Shown here: positions 8,793 through 17,240 of the stretch, one piece after another
How the letters are laid out: every line of letters begins with the position of its first letter
Position numbering within the stretch: the first letter of the stretch is position 1
Assembly (NCBI GenBank): GCA_031963045.1
Contig: JASSUK010000025.1
Location: forward strand, 124,001 to 188,000
Reading direction: 5' to 3'
DNA length: 64,000 nucleotides
Source of the DNA: JASSUD01 sp031963045
Lineage (GTDB): Bacteria; Pseudomonadota; Gammaproteobacteria; Burkholderiales; Burkholderiaceae
Notes under the pieces: model-generated
Databases searched by the model: none
Told to the model about the DNA's origin: nothing
The model's input: only the letters and a program-made list of their open reading frames with translations
Translations under genes and position numbers: made by a program

Positions 8793-8896
8793 GTAGGTTG
8801 GTGGTGAGGCACGAACCCCAACACGCGCACCACTGACCTTTAAACTTTGCTATTGGTATGGGATAAGCAGGTTCTAAAAAAGCGGCGGCGCATACC
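8793..8896. repeat. Family B repeat, copy 2 (left part)
   Basis: Left arm and centre of family B, separated from copy 1 by a ~60-bp spacer (TTCTTTGCTTTTCTTGTGG ... GATAGAACCCTTTTGC). The same spacer recurs with the same flanking half-repeats at 17106-17170 and 33616-33674. The right arm is lost and the element ends at the ctaE stop codon. With copy 1 it occupies nearly all of the 331-bp gap between the DUF2909 gene and ctaE. Confidence 0.75.
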
Positions 8897-9772
8897 TCAG
8901 AGCCAATACACCACTACATACAAACCAAGCCACACTACATCCACAAAGTGCCAATACCAAGCTGCGCCTTCAAAAGCAAAATGATGCTCTGCGCTAAAGT
9001 GGCCACGTATCAGTCGCAGTAAAACCACACCGAGCATTAAAGTGCCAAGCGTTACATGGAAACCGTGAAAGCCTGTAAGCAAGAAAAATATTGAGCCATA
9101 CATGCCCGAAGTCAGCGTGAGGTTTAAGGCGTGGTAGGCATGAAAATATTCAAAACCCTGCATAAAAAGAAAGATTAACCCTAAACCAACCGTTGCTGCT
9201 AGCCAGAATATGGTGCGCTGGCGGTGGTTTTCGCGTAATGCATGGTGCGATAAGGTAAGCGTAACTCCTGAAGTGAGGAGCAAAGCGGTATTGATGGTGG
9301 GAATAGGCCAAGGAGTCATCGCTTTAAAGGTAGCGAAGGCCTCAGCGGGTCCGGAGTTGGGCCATATGGCTTTAAATTGAGGCCACAGCAGTTGATGATC
9401 TATATCTGCGAAGGAAGGGTTAGCAATAGCTCTGGCATAAAAAAGTGCGCCAAAGAATGCGCCAAAAAACATCACTTCAGAAAAAATAAACCAGCTCATG
9501 CTCCATCGATAGGAGCTATCGACCGCTTTGCCATATTGCTTGTCCTCCGATTCAGCAATCGACTTACCAAACCAACTCCAGAGTACAAAAAACAAGCAGG
9601 CTAGCGTTGCGCCAAAGGTCATGGGTGCCCAGGCATTTCCATTGAGCCAAAATGCAAGAGACAGCATAATGCCCAGCAAACTGCATGCTGCAGTAATAGG
9701 ATAGCTAGAAGGTGCAGGCACAAAATAAGCTGGAGGCGAATCGGATGAGGCGTGAACCGGTGGGGTGCTCAT
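8897..9772 (-). CDS. ctaE: Cytochrome c oxidase subunit III CtaE
   Basis: Seven-helix subunit III of the aa3/caa3 oxidase. The protein (291 aa) carries the usual N-terminal extension, the early motif WSWFGKSIAESEDKQYGKAV typical of proteobacterial CoxC, and the conserved acidic helix SWFIFSEVMFFGAFFGALFYAR. Also present are GFHGFHVTLGTLML and the terminal WYWHFVDVVWLGLY. It lies downstream of ctaD and the DUF2970 gene on the same strand. A family C repeat sits in the 160-bp space before it. In Burkholderia clusters the interval between ctaD and this gene also holds ctaG, which is absent here. Confidence 0.96.
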   Translation of the reverse strand: MSTPPVHASSDSPPAYFVPAPSSYPITAACSLLGIMLSLAFWLNGNAWAPMTFGATLACLFFVLWSWFGKSIAESEDKQYGKAVDSSYRWSMSWFIFSEVMFFGAFFGALFYARAIANPSFADIDHQLLWPQFKAIWPNSGPAEAFATFKAMTPWPIPTINTALLLTSGVTLTLSHHALRENHRQRTIFWLAATVGLGLIFLFMQGFEYFHAYHALNLTLTSGMYGSIFFLLTGFHGFHVTLGTLMLGVVLLRLIRGHFSAEHHFAFEGAAWYWHFVDVVWLGLYVVVYWL

Positions 9773-9815
9773 AAGTATTTGAAGACGCGAAAAATCGGTG
9801 AATATAAGTGATGAT

Positions 9816-9920
9816 TAGACCGCTTTCGCAACCCGGTAGTCAGGAATTCCTTTGATGCCAGTACACCAGTGCTGGCGGGGAGGAATGACGCCGCTATGGG
9901 GAAGCGATAGAAGTCTATTG
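9816..9920. repeat. Family C palindromic repeat, copy 1
   Basis: A ~105-bp imperfect palindrome running from TAGACCGCTTTCG to CGATAGAAGTCTATTG. It contains GGAATTCCT in the left half and GAGGAATGACGCCGCTA in the right. It is related, in inverted orientation, to the stretch at 14780-14884. It lies between the DUF2970 gene and ctaE, so an oxidase transcript would have to read through it. It carries no coding capacity. Confidence 0.7.
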
Positions 9921-9933
9921 TTGGAACAGGTTC

Positions 9934-10155
9934 TTAGGTCCATGTACGCAAGGCTACACGCACCAGTGCTCCCAAAATCATTACAAATACAATAAGGCAA
10001 AAAATCGCTGCAATTAAAACCTGAAGAGGGTGCTGCGTGAAGTCGCGCTCGAGATCACGTTTTTTACGCACGCCAAAAAATGACCAGGCTACCAATTTGA
10101 GAGAAGCAAAAAACCCGGTTATTTGGGTAATGCATAGTGCGAGAAAAGAAGTCAT
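9934..10155 (-). CDS. DUF2970 small membrane protein
   Basis: A 73-residue protein with an N-terminal segment ending in FFGVRKKRDLERDFTQH and one clear C-terminal transmembrane helix (VLIAAIFCLIVFVMILGALVRVAL). It matches the small DUF2970 proteins encoded between ctaG and ctaE in beta-proteobacterial cytochrome oxidase clusters. It starts 21 bases after the ctaD stop, so it is surely on the ctaD transcript. Its function is unknown; its placement suggests an assembly or stability role. Confidence 0.85.
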   Translation of the reverse strand: MTSFLALCITQITGFFASLKLVAWSFFGVRKKRDLERDFTQHPLQVLIAAIFCLIVFVMILGALVRVALRTWT

Positions 10156-10176
10156 GAGCGTTATTGCCTAAGCGTA

Positions 10177-11781
10177 TTATTTTACTAACGGGGGTGTTTC
10201 AAACGTATGGAAAGGCGCTGGGCTAGGGACGGTCCATTCCAGACCTTCTGCTCCTTCCCAGGCAAGTGCATCCGCGCGTTTAAGAGGAGTGCCCGATAAG
10301 GCTGGAAAGTAAGTGGGCAGCACTACCCAGAACAGAAAATATACTTGAATGAGGCCAAAGCCGAACGCTCCAAGCGTAGCAAGCTGGTTAAAGTCGGTGA
10401 ACTGAGCTGGATAGTCTGCATACCGGCGAGGCATACCCGCTAATCCCAGGAAATGCATAGGGAAGAAGGTGATATTGAAAAAGATAAGTGATCCCCAGAA
10501 ATGGATGCGGCCTCGTGTTTCATTGTAGAGATAACCGGTCCATTTTGGAGACCAGTAATACCAGCCTGCAAAGAGTGCAAATAGTGAGCCTGCAACTAGC
10601 ACGTAGTGAAAGTGAGCGACTACATAATACGTATCGTGTAGCGGTACATCGATCGGAGCGATCGATAGAATCAGACCTGTAAATCCGCCAATGGTGAAAA
10701 CGAAGACGAAGCCAATGGCAAACAGCATAGGGGTTTCAAATGTCAGTGACCCCCGCCACATGGTGGCAACCCAGTTAAATACTTTGACTCCAGTAGGCAC
10801 TGCGATCAGCATCGTTGCATACATGAAAAACAGCTGACTGGTGACCGACATGCCTGTTGCAAACATGTGATGGGCCCAGACTATAAATGACAATAATGCG
10901 ATAGAGGACGCGGCATAGACCATCGAGCTATAGCCAAAAAGTGGCTTGCGAGCGAAGGCTGGAACGATCTGCGAAATAATGCCAAAAGCCGGCAAAATCA
11001 TGATGTATACCTCGGGATGCCCGAAGAACCAGAAAAGATGCTGATAGAGTACTGGGTCGCCGCCCCCTGCAGCATTGAAAAACGACGTGCCAAAATGCCT
11101 ATCGAACAGCAGCATCGTAATGGCGCCAGCAAGTACGGGCATAACGGCTAAAAGTAGGTAGGCAGTTATGAGCCACATCCATACAAAGAGCGGCATTTTC
11201 ATGAGCGTCATGCCAGGTGCGCGCATATTCAAAATGGTCACAATAATATTGATTGCACCCATAATGGATGAAGCACCCAGGATGTGTATGGCAAAAATCG
11301 CCAGGTCCATACCTGCGCCCATCTGGATGGATAGCGGGGCGTAGAGCGTCCAGCCTGCTGCCGTAGCACCGCCAGGAACAAAAAAGGATAAAGAGAGTAG
11401 CAGTGCAGCGGGAGGAAGCAGCCAAAAGCTGAAGTTGTTCATCCGTGCAAAAGCCATATCAGGCGCGCCAATTTGCAGCGGAATCATCCAGTTTGCGAAA
11501 CCAACAAAAGCCGGCATGATCGCGCCGAACACCATGATGAGGCCGTGCTGCGTGACAAGCTGATTAAAAAATTCAGGTTGCATAATTTGCAGCCCAGGCT
11601 CAAAAAGCTCAGCACGAATGAGCAGAGCCATTACGCCACCGACCATAAACATCAAAAACGAGAAGAGTAGATACAGCGTGCCAATGTCTTTGTGATTGGT
11701 CGCATAGAGCCAGCGTCGCCAGCCGTGAGGGTGCGCGTGCGCATCGTCGGAATGCGAGGAAGCTTGAAGAGTAGAGGACAT
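10177..11781 (-). CDS. ctaD: Cytochrome c oxidase subunit I CtaD
   Basis: Catalytic subunit of the haem-copper oxidase, with 12 membrane helices that carry haem a, haem a3 and CuB. Ligands are visible: His80 in TQHGLIMVF (haem a), His255 and Tyr259 in FFGHPEVYIM (CuB and the crosslinked Tyr of A-type oxidases), His304-His305 in WAHHMF (CuB), and His390/His392 in HDTYYVVAHFHYV (haem a3 and haem a). Length (534 aa) is normal. A good ribosome binding site (AGGAAAC) precedes the ATG. It is the second gene of the ctaC-ctaD-DUF2970-ctaE run. Cox11/CtaG, normally needed to load CuB, is not encoded nearby, so it must be elsewhere or replaced. Confidence 0.98.
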   Translation of the reverse strand: MSSTLQASSHSDDAHAHPHGWRRWLYATNHKDIGTLYLLFSFLMFMVGGVMALLIRAELFEPGLQIMQPEFFNQLVTQHGLIMVFGAIMPAFVGFANWMIPLQIGAPDMAFARMNNFSFWLLPPAALLLSLSFFVPGGATAAGWTLYAPLSIQMGAGMDLAIFAIHILGASSIMGAINIIVTILNMRAPGMTLMKMPLFVWMWLITAYLLLAVMPVLAGAITMLLFDRHFGTSFFNAAGGGDPVLYQHLFWFFGHPEVYIMILPAFGIISQIVPAFARKPLFGYSSMVYAASSIALLSFIVWAHHMFATGMSVTSQLFFMYATMLIAVPTGVKVFNWVATMWRGSLTFETPMLFAIGFVFVFTIGGFTGLILSIAPIDVPLHDTYYVVAHFHYVLVAGSLFALFAGWYYWSPKWTGYLYNETRGRIHFWGSLIFFNITFFPMHFLGLAGMPRRYADYPAQFTDFNQLATLGAFGFGLIQVYFLFWVVLPTYFPALSGTPLKRADALAWEGAEGLEWTVPSPAPFHTFETPPLVK

Positions 11782-11840
11782 AAAGTTTCCTGAATTCTGT
11801 TTTTCTGCAAAGTGAAGAGTCTATTTGTGCTGCTGCATAT

Positions 11841-13172
11841 CTATTGTGCAGAAGCCGAAGAGCGTGTTTTGCGATTGTGACGGCGGGCAGCCACTTGTTC
11901 CGTGCTGACTATCTCGTTAGTCTTATGTGTCCAAGCATTGCGTTGGTAGGTAATGACTGCAGCCACATCCTGGTCGCTTAATCGATGCCCCCATGGCGGC
12001 ATTTGACCTCTGCCTTTGAGCACAATATCAATATGATTTTCAATGGGCCCTATGCTTACAGGGCTGCCATCTATAGCAGGAAAGGGACCAAAGCCTTCGC
12101 CTTTTGCACGGTGGCATACGGAGCATTGTGCCTCATACACACGCTGGCCGCGTTGCTTTACTAGCTCGAGTGTTTCAGAGGAATGAGCCGGCTGTGCTGC
12201 GAGCGTAGTGGATGCGCTTAAAGAAGCTTCTGTAGGCGTTTTTATGGTCTCGCTAGAGAGAGACCCTTTTGTTTGTGTAGCAGCCTGTATGGAGGACGTT
12301 CTTGCTTGAGTGCCTGGCTGACTCTTAACCCATGTAGCGTAATCTTCTGCAGAAACTACTTTCACAACCACAGGCATAAACGCATGGTCTCTGCCGCATA
12401 GTTCTGCACAAAACCCTCGATATGTTCCTATTTTTTCGGCCTTGAACCACGTATCGCGCACGATGCCAGGGAAGGCATCTTGTTTGACTGCAAATGCGGG
12501 CACATACCAAGAGTGGATAACATCTGCAGCAGTGGTAATGATGCGTATTTTTTGATTGACTGGCACGACGAGTGGATTATCGACTTCCTGCAAATAGGTA
12601 TCCGACAGCGTCCGGCCAGTAGGATCAGAGGCCAAGCGTGGATTGCGGGGCGAGCTGAGCGTAGAGATAAAATGAATGCCTTTGCCGGCGCCTTCTATAT
12701 AGTCATAGCCCCATTTCCACTGATAGCCTGTGACTTTTACCGTGATGTCGGGATTTTGCGTGCTTTTCATCGCAATAATGGTGCGTGTGGCAGGTAGGGC
12801 CATCAGCATGATGATGAGCAGCGGTATGGCTGTCCAGATAATTTCAACCGTGGTGCTTTCGTGAAAGTTTGCTGCAGTATGACCTTTGGATTTGCGGTGC
12901 ATCACGATCGAATAAAACATCACACCAAAAACACCGATAAAAATCACCCCGCAGATGATAAGCATCAGTGTATGCAGTGCATAAATATCACGTGCAATGG
13001 CGGTGACGGGTGTTTGGAAATTCAACTGGTTGACGCCTGGGCCGCCTTCGAGACTGTTTACCGCATGCGCTAATCCGGTAAAAAAACTGGCGCATAAGCC
13101 AAAGCACATAGCGAAGCGAAGCACTCGGCTGGTCACATCCCTGATAAAACTTGGCTTGGCGATAGACATCAT
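11841..13172 (-). CDS. ctaC: Cytochrome c oxidase subunit II CtaC with fused cytochrome c domain (caa3 type)
   Basis: Predicted exported subunit II. Residues 1-37 form a signal-like segment ending AHA, followed by two membrane helices (about 64-88 and 110-128). Next comes the cupredoxin domain with the CuA ligands His220 and C255-E-C259-H263-M266 (CAELCGRDHAFM). A Ser/Thr/Ala-rich linker (about 284-333) leads to a cytochrome c domain with C350-x-x-C-H354 and axial Met391. This makes the enzyme a caa3-type oxidase. The reading frame is open up to 13382, but the family starts near residue 1 of the ATG-ATG pair at 13172; the ATG at 13220 is an alternative that would add 16 residues. It is the first gene of the oxidase operon and diverges from pyrC. 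Confidence 0.93.
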   Translation of the reverse strand: MMSIAKPSFIRDVTSRVLRFAMCFGLCASFFTGLAHAVNSLEGGPGVNQLNFQTPVTAIARDIYALHTLMLIICGVIFIGVFGVMFYSIVMHRKSKGHTAANFHESTTVEIIWTAIPLLIIMLMALPATRTIIAMKSTQNPDITVKVTGYQWKWGYDYIEGAGKGIHFISTLSSPRNPRLASDPTGRTLSDTYLQEVDNPLVVPVNQKIRIITTAADVIHSWYVPAFAVKQDAFPGIVRDTWFKAEKIGTYRGFCAELCGRDHAFMPVVVKVVSAEDYATWVKSQPGTQARTSSIQAATQTKGSLSSETIKTPTEASLSASTTLAAQPAHSSETLELVKQRGQRVYEAQCSVCHRAKGEGFGPFPAIDGSPVSIGPIENHIDIVLKGRGQMPPWGHRLSDQDVAAVITYQRNAWTHKTNEIVSTEQVAARRHNRKTRSSASAQ

Positions 13173-13432
13173 ATTGACCAGAAAATGGAAAAGACGGGCT
13201 GATTTAAAACGAAAAAGCATAGCGGTTATGTGTTGAAGGGCTCTTGGGGGCGAGCCAAGGTGAATACAGGTTGATCTGTACAGATGCTTCTTTATAGCTG
13301 CAACAGAGAAATATCCTGTCCTATGGCAGTGTTCAAACCCTCCTATGATAGCTTTTTCTTCGAAGCTATTGTGTTTGAGCACTACTTTGCGCCATGCTTA
13401 CCTATATTAAAGACCGATCAGGATATAAAACT

Positions 13433-14605
13433 ATGCCCCATTCTCATGCAAAACCGATAGCTTCTTCCACTTTATCTACCCAAAAAGCTGCATGCAGTAC
13501 GGAAGCAGCAGCGTTATTGCCGGAGAGTATTACCCTAAAACGCCCAGACGATTTGCATGTACATTTGCGCGATGGGGACATGCTTAGCTGCGTGGTAGGA
13601 CATACAGCACGCCAATTTGGTCGGGCACTGGTGATGCCCAATCTCAATCCGCCTATTACAACGACAGCTCAGGCAGGCGCGTATCGTGAACGGATTATGG
13701 CAGCGCTTTTTGCAGACACTAGCCAGGATCCCGAGAAGCATGCTTTAGATTTCCAGCCGCTCATGTCTTTATATTTGACAGAAAACACTTCTGCGCAGGA
13801 AATTGAGCGTGCGCATGATAGCGGCTGGGTCCATGCAGTGAAACTGTATCCTGCTGGAGCCACCACGCACTCTGATGCGGGCGTAAGAGACCTTTCTCGG
13901 TGTACAGCTGTATTAGAAACCATGCAAAAACTAGGCATGCCGCTACTCGTGCACGGCGAAGTGACAGACCCGCAGATTGATCTCTTTGACAGAGAAAAAG
14001 TTTTTCTGGAAACCGTAATGATTCCGCTGCGCCGGGATTTCCCAGAGCTCAAAGTGGTATTTGAACATATTACTACGCAAGAGGTTGCACAGTACGTCGA
14101 GGAAGCATCTGCAGCGCCAGGGACTTTGGGCGCTACGATTACTGCGCATCATTTGCTCTATAACCGCAATGCCATTTTCCAAAATGGCATTCAACCTCAT
14201 TACTATTGTTTGCCGGTTCTCAAACGTGAGGTGCACCGCCAAGCTTTGATACGCGCGGCGACTTCAGGAAATCCGCGTTTTTTCTTGGGCACAGACAGCG
14301 CTCCTCATGATAGAGAAGCAAAAGAACGTGCCTGTGGTTGCGCAGGCTGTTATACCGCTTTTCATGCGTTAGAACTGTATGCGGAAGCCTTTGACGCTGC
14401 TAATGCCTTGCACCGCTTAGAAGGATTTGCCAGCGAATACGGTGCGTTATTTTATGGTCTTCCCATGGCTACCCAAACCATTACGTTGCGTCGTCAAACT
14501 TGGACTTTGCCCGAGACCCTTAAGAGTGCTCAGTCAACACTCATTCCTTTACGTGCAGGCGGAACCCTTGCATGGAAAATCGATGAGTCTGTAGATAAAA
14601 AATAG
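13433..14605 (+). CDS. pyrC: Dihydroorotase PyrC (type II)
   Basis: Zinc amidohydrolase that interconverts N-carbamoyl-L-aspartate and dihydroorotate in pyrimidine synthesis, in the cytosol. The protein aligns throughout with E. coli PyrC: the metal motif RPDDLHVHLRDGDML (His42, His44), the carboxylated Lys in AVKLYPAGATT, the metal histidines in LLVHGEVTD and FEHITTQ, and the catalytic Asp in FLGTDSAPH. The first 30 or so residues are a poorly conserved Ser/Ala-rich tail. I chose the ATG at 13433 (AGGA about 10 bases upstream). The frame is open from an ATG at 13394, which would add 13 residues. The gene diverges from ctaC and is followed by a repeat-rich gap. Confidence 0.95.
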   Translation: MPHSHAKPIASSTLSTQKAACSTEAAALLPESITLKRPDDLHVHLRDGDMLSCVVGHTARQFGRALVMPNLNPPITTTAQAGAYRERIMAALFADTSQDPEKHALDFQPLMSLYLTENTSAQEIERAHDSGWVHAVKLYPAGATTHSDAGVRDLSRCTAVLETMQKLGMPLLVHGEVTDPQIDLFDREKVFLETVMIPLRRDFPELKVVFEHITTQEVAQYVEEASAAPGTLGATITAHHLLYNRNAIFQNGIQPHYYCLPVLKREVHRQALIRAATSGNPRFFLGTDSAPHDREAKERACGCAGCYTAFHALELYAEAFDAANALHRLEGFASEYGALFYGLPMATQTITLRRQTWTLPETLKSAQSTLIPLRAGGTLAWKIDESVDKK

Positions 14606-14626
14606 GTTGGGAGATGACCTAAAGTC

Positions 14627-14642
14627 TTAGGGTGTGTCCTAA
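14627..14642. repeat. 16-bp family A remnant
   Basis: TTAGGGTGTGTCCTAA, the same word as at 56714-56729. It consists of the left 14 bases of the family A element closed by AA, with no interior. It sits 22 bases after the pyrC stop, at the start of a 323-bp gap that also holds a family C repeat (14780-14884). Between these two repeats I see only A/T-rich sequence and no gene. Confidence 0.5.
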
Positions 14643-14779
14643 TGAAAGGTTGAGGTGTATAGCTTGCCTCGGCCTACGAATATTCGTGTTTTTAGTTGGG
14701 TTTTCTTTTTTAATTTCAATAACGAGGCTGAATCAGTTTTAATTGGCTTAACTGGTGCAGAAAATGAAGTAACTACATG

Positions 14780-14884
14780 CAATAGACCTCTTTCGAAACC
14801 CCGTAGCGGCGTCATTCCTCCTTGCCGTACTAGTGTACTGTCTTCGTCGGAATTCCTTGCTACAGGGCTTCGAAAGAGGTCTAG
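14780..14884. repeat. Family C palindromic repeat, copy 2
   Basis: A 105-bp palindrome from CAATAGACCTCTTTCGAA to TTCGAAAGAGGTCTAG, with a central GTACTAGTGTAC. It is more symmetrical than copy 1 (9816-9920), to which it is related in the opposite orientation. Apparent reading frames through this block on both strands are artefacts of the repeat. Confidence 0.75.
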
Positions 14885-14928
14885 TCTCTTCTGCACCAGA
14901 AAATTTGATCTTCAATTTTCGAGGGGTT

Positions 14929-15300
14929 ATGCCAGTTAAAATAGAAAATGCTGCTTCAGCCATCAAAGCAAGATATGGCTCATTTCTTTTAGGTCCAAGC
15001 CGTTCAGATTTTTCCCCTGCTAGAGCTAATCCGTCACTGTATAAGCGTGAATGTTTCCAAAAAAGTCCATTATCATCGGAGATCCATCGAGGCGATAGCC
15101 AGAATCCTTACTTTCCTGAGGATACGGAGTCATGGAACCGATGTGCATCACTAAGCGGAGATTTTCATTGGGCATTAACGCCTAAACAAGCAGAATTTAT
15201 ACTTAGGTTATTCCCTAATAATGTTGAAGCCCGTATTGCCACACAAAAAGAAGAAAATCGACAGTGGGTATTAAAACACTATCCTAGAATGCAATTCTAA
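14929..15300 (+). CDS. Hypothetical protein, 123 aa
   Basis: I do not recognise this protein. The start at 14929 is supported by GAGGGG six bases upstream, a clear ribosome binding site that excludes the longer frame beginning inside the family C repeat. The product is hydrophilic, without a signal peptide or membrane helix. It has a Ser/Pro-rich middle and a C-terminal part (ALTPKQAEFILRLFPNN ... WVLKHYPRMQF) that looks helical. It lies between pyrC and the RNase P RNA beside another unknown gene, in a repeat-rich pocket. It could be a lineage-specific gene or an effector, but nothing in the sequence shows its function. Confidence 0.6.
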   Translation: MPVKIENAASAIKARYGSFLLGPSRSDFSPARANPSLYKRECFQKSPLSSEIHRGDSQNPYFPEDTESWNRCASLSGDFHWALTPKQAEFILRLFPNNVEARIATQKEENRQWVLKHYPRMQF

Positions 15301-15337
15301 GAGCGTGTTTAAAGGCTTTTAATGGTCGTGTGGAGGA

Positions 15338-15844
15338 TTACGCTATAGAGAATGGTGTCGAGTTTTCACTCGCTACCATCTTCCCCTTCCCTTTCCCTAT
15401 ATTCAATAATTCTAGATTTTCTGGTGTTGCAGGCTCCTCTTGGCTTAAATCTGGTCTTCTAGAATTATTATTTGGCGTTATTGGCGTTTGCGCAGGTCTT
15501 GCGGCTGGTTTTGGAGCCTCTTCCCTTGCTTCGGCCGCAATTATCTTGTCAGATGGCAGTATCGTAAACACAATGGTAGCAGTCAGAATAAATGGAGCTA
15601 CCATAGGGGTATCAGAGGCCAAAAATAATAGACTGGCTATGCAGCCTGCAACCGTGCCTAAACTCAGGCAGGATTTTACAAATACATTATTCGCTTCTGT
15701 CTGTGAGCGTGGTTCCATAGGCTCCCAAAGGCTATGCTGTCCAATCTGCGTTCGGCTAAGCAATGGCGTTTCCTCGTTATAAGAAATAGGAATAACGGTA
15801 TGTGCGGTCAGAAGAGGGTGTGTGCTAACAGGGGTTGTCGACAT
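15338..15844 (-). CDS. Hypothetical membrane protein, 168 aa
   Basis: No family recognised. The product has a hydrophilic N-terminal part (about 1-55), two adjacent hydrophobic segments (roughly LSLGTVAGCIASLLFLAS and MVAPFILTATIVFTIL, residues 60-97) and a Pro/Glu/Ala-rich soluble tail that ends in GKGKGKMVASENS. The layout of a hairpin of two helices between two soluble, low-complexity arms is seen in bacterial proteins that act at host membranes, but that is only an analogy. It converges with the 123-aa gene, with 37 bases between the stops, and its start lies about 110 bases before the RNase P RNA, on the opposite strand. Confidence 0.6.
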   Translation of the reverse strand: MSTTPVSTHPLLTAHTVIPISYNEETPLLSRTQIGQHSLWEPMEPRSQTEANNVFVKSCLSLGTVAGCIASLLFLASDTPMVAPFILTATIVFTILPSDKIIAAEAREEAPKPAARPAQTPITPNNNSRRPDLSQEEPATPENLELLNIGKGKGKMVASENSTPFSIA

Positions 15845-15952
15845 TTTTCTTATCCATGTGAATATTATCTTATCTGTAAGATAAGAAATATTTTATACTA
15901 ACATTTCGCCATACTGCTAATTATTTTCTCCATTATCCTCTACACTACGCCC

Positions 15953-16434
<482 letters not shown>

Positions 16435-16508
16435 ACTTCTTTTCCAGCACATAGTGTGCTTGCGCACAGCATGTTTCCTCACCATTTAAGCAAGAGTCCA
16501 TAAAAACT

Positions 16509-17015
16509 ATGACGGCTCAAAGCATGAAAACTTGGTTTGAGGGGCACCCCGCCCTCGCTAAGCTATACGAAGGTATAGAGCAAACTAAGGCGTTAGAGCG
16601 CGATCTAGCTGCGCTGTTGCCGGCGTATCTGATGCCGTATTTAGCGGTCGGATTGATTCGAGAGGGTAAATTGACCATCTTTGTTGCGCATGGAGCACAG
16701 GCTGCGCGTTTGCGCCACCTGGCGCCTACGGTACTTGAAGCGCTGTATCGACGCGGATGGGCGGTGGATAGCTTAAGAATTCGCGTGCGCTTGCCCACAA
16801 ACCAAGACCATTCATCCCTAGGAAGCTTGTTTTACGCCAGCAGTGCATCACGGCCAGCACATCAAAAAGAAGCCTGTTTAACCCCTACTGCTTGGGAGCA
16901 TCTGCAAAACTGCAGCGCCCAACTCGATGCCTCCCCTTTAAAGCAGGCTTTGGCCGCTATGGTTGACCGCCATCGTGCTTTATCCTCTACGGATATCTCT
17001 CAAACTCAAAAATAG
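16509..17015 (+). CDS. dciA: DciA-like DUF721 protein
   Basis: A 168-aa protein whose residues about 10-100 match the DUF721 (DciA) domain: a helical start with LAKLYEGIEQTKALERDLAALLPAY, then strands LTIFVAHGAQAARLRHLAP and LRIRVRLP. DciA is the ancestral loader or helper of the replicative helicase DnaB in bacteria that lack DnaC, and it works in the cytosol at origins. The C-terminal third is polar and not conserved. It follows the RNase P RNA by 74 bases and converges with the uracil-DNA glycosylase, with a large family B palindrome between them. The domain call is reasonably sure; the cellular role is inferred from the family. Confidence 0.8.
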   Translation: MTAQSMKTWFEGHPALAKLYEGIEQTKALERDLAALLPAYLMPYLAVGLIREGKLTIFVAHGAQAARLRHLAPTVLEALYRRGWAVDSLRIRVRLPTNQDHSSLGSLFYASSASRPAHQKEACLTPTAWEHLQNCSAQLDASPLKQALAAMVDRHRALSSTDISQTQK

Positions 17016-17043
17016 TGGGTTAATTCGATTTAGCTAAGTGAAT

Positions 17044-17235
17044 GTTACGCAGGTATTCAAGAAGAGCGTGGTCATCATGTTGGGGTTCGTGCCTCACCAC
17101 CAACCTACCGTTCTTTGCCTTTTCTTGTGGTTGTTGGAGTTTGATAGAACCCTTTTACATAGGCATCTTGGTAGGTTGGTGGTGAGGCACGAACCCCAAC
17201 ACGCATAACATTGTCTTCTTGAATACCTGCGTAAC
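17044..17235. repeat. Composite family B palindrome (inside-out), 192 bp
   Basis: A long inverted repeat. The outer arms GTTACGCAGGTATTCAAGAAGA and their complement at 17214-17235 enclose a right half of family B, the ~60-bp spacer also seen at 8733-8792 and 33616-33674, and a left half of family B. The order of half-repeats is thus reversed compared with simple copies. It sits between the convergent dciA and uracil-DNA glycosylase genes. Confidence 0.8.
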
Positions 17236-17240
17236 ATCAG

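Noticed and set aside
9815..10000. 61-codon frame overlapping the DUF2970 gene
   Set aside because: Runs through the family C repeat and the antiparallel reading of the DUF2970 gene region; I first considered it as a possible ctaG remnant, but it has no Cox11 motif.
13172..13382. Longer N-terminus for CtaC (513 aa)
   Set aside because: The added residues would place 70 hydrophilic amino acids before the signal peptide, unlike any subunit II. The frame is open only by chance over the divergent promoter region with pyrC.
14655..14939. 94-codon frame after pyrC and a 72-codon frame on the other strand
   Set aside because: Both run through the family C palindrome, whose structure keeps frames open on both strands. 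No start signals.
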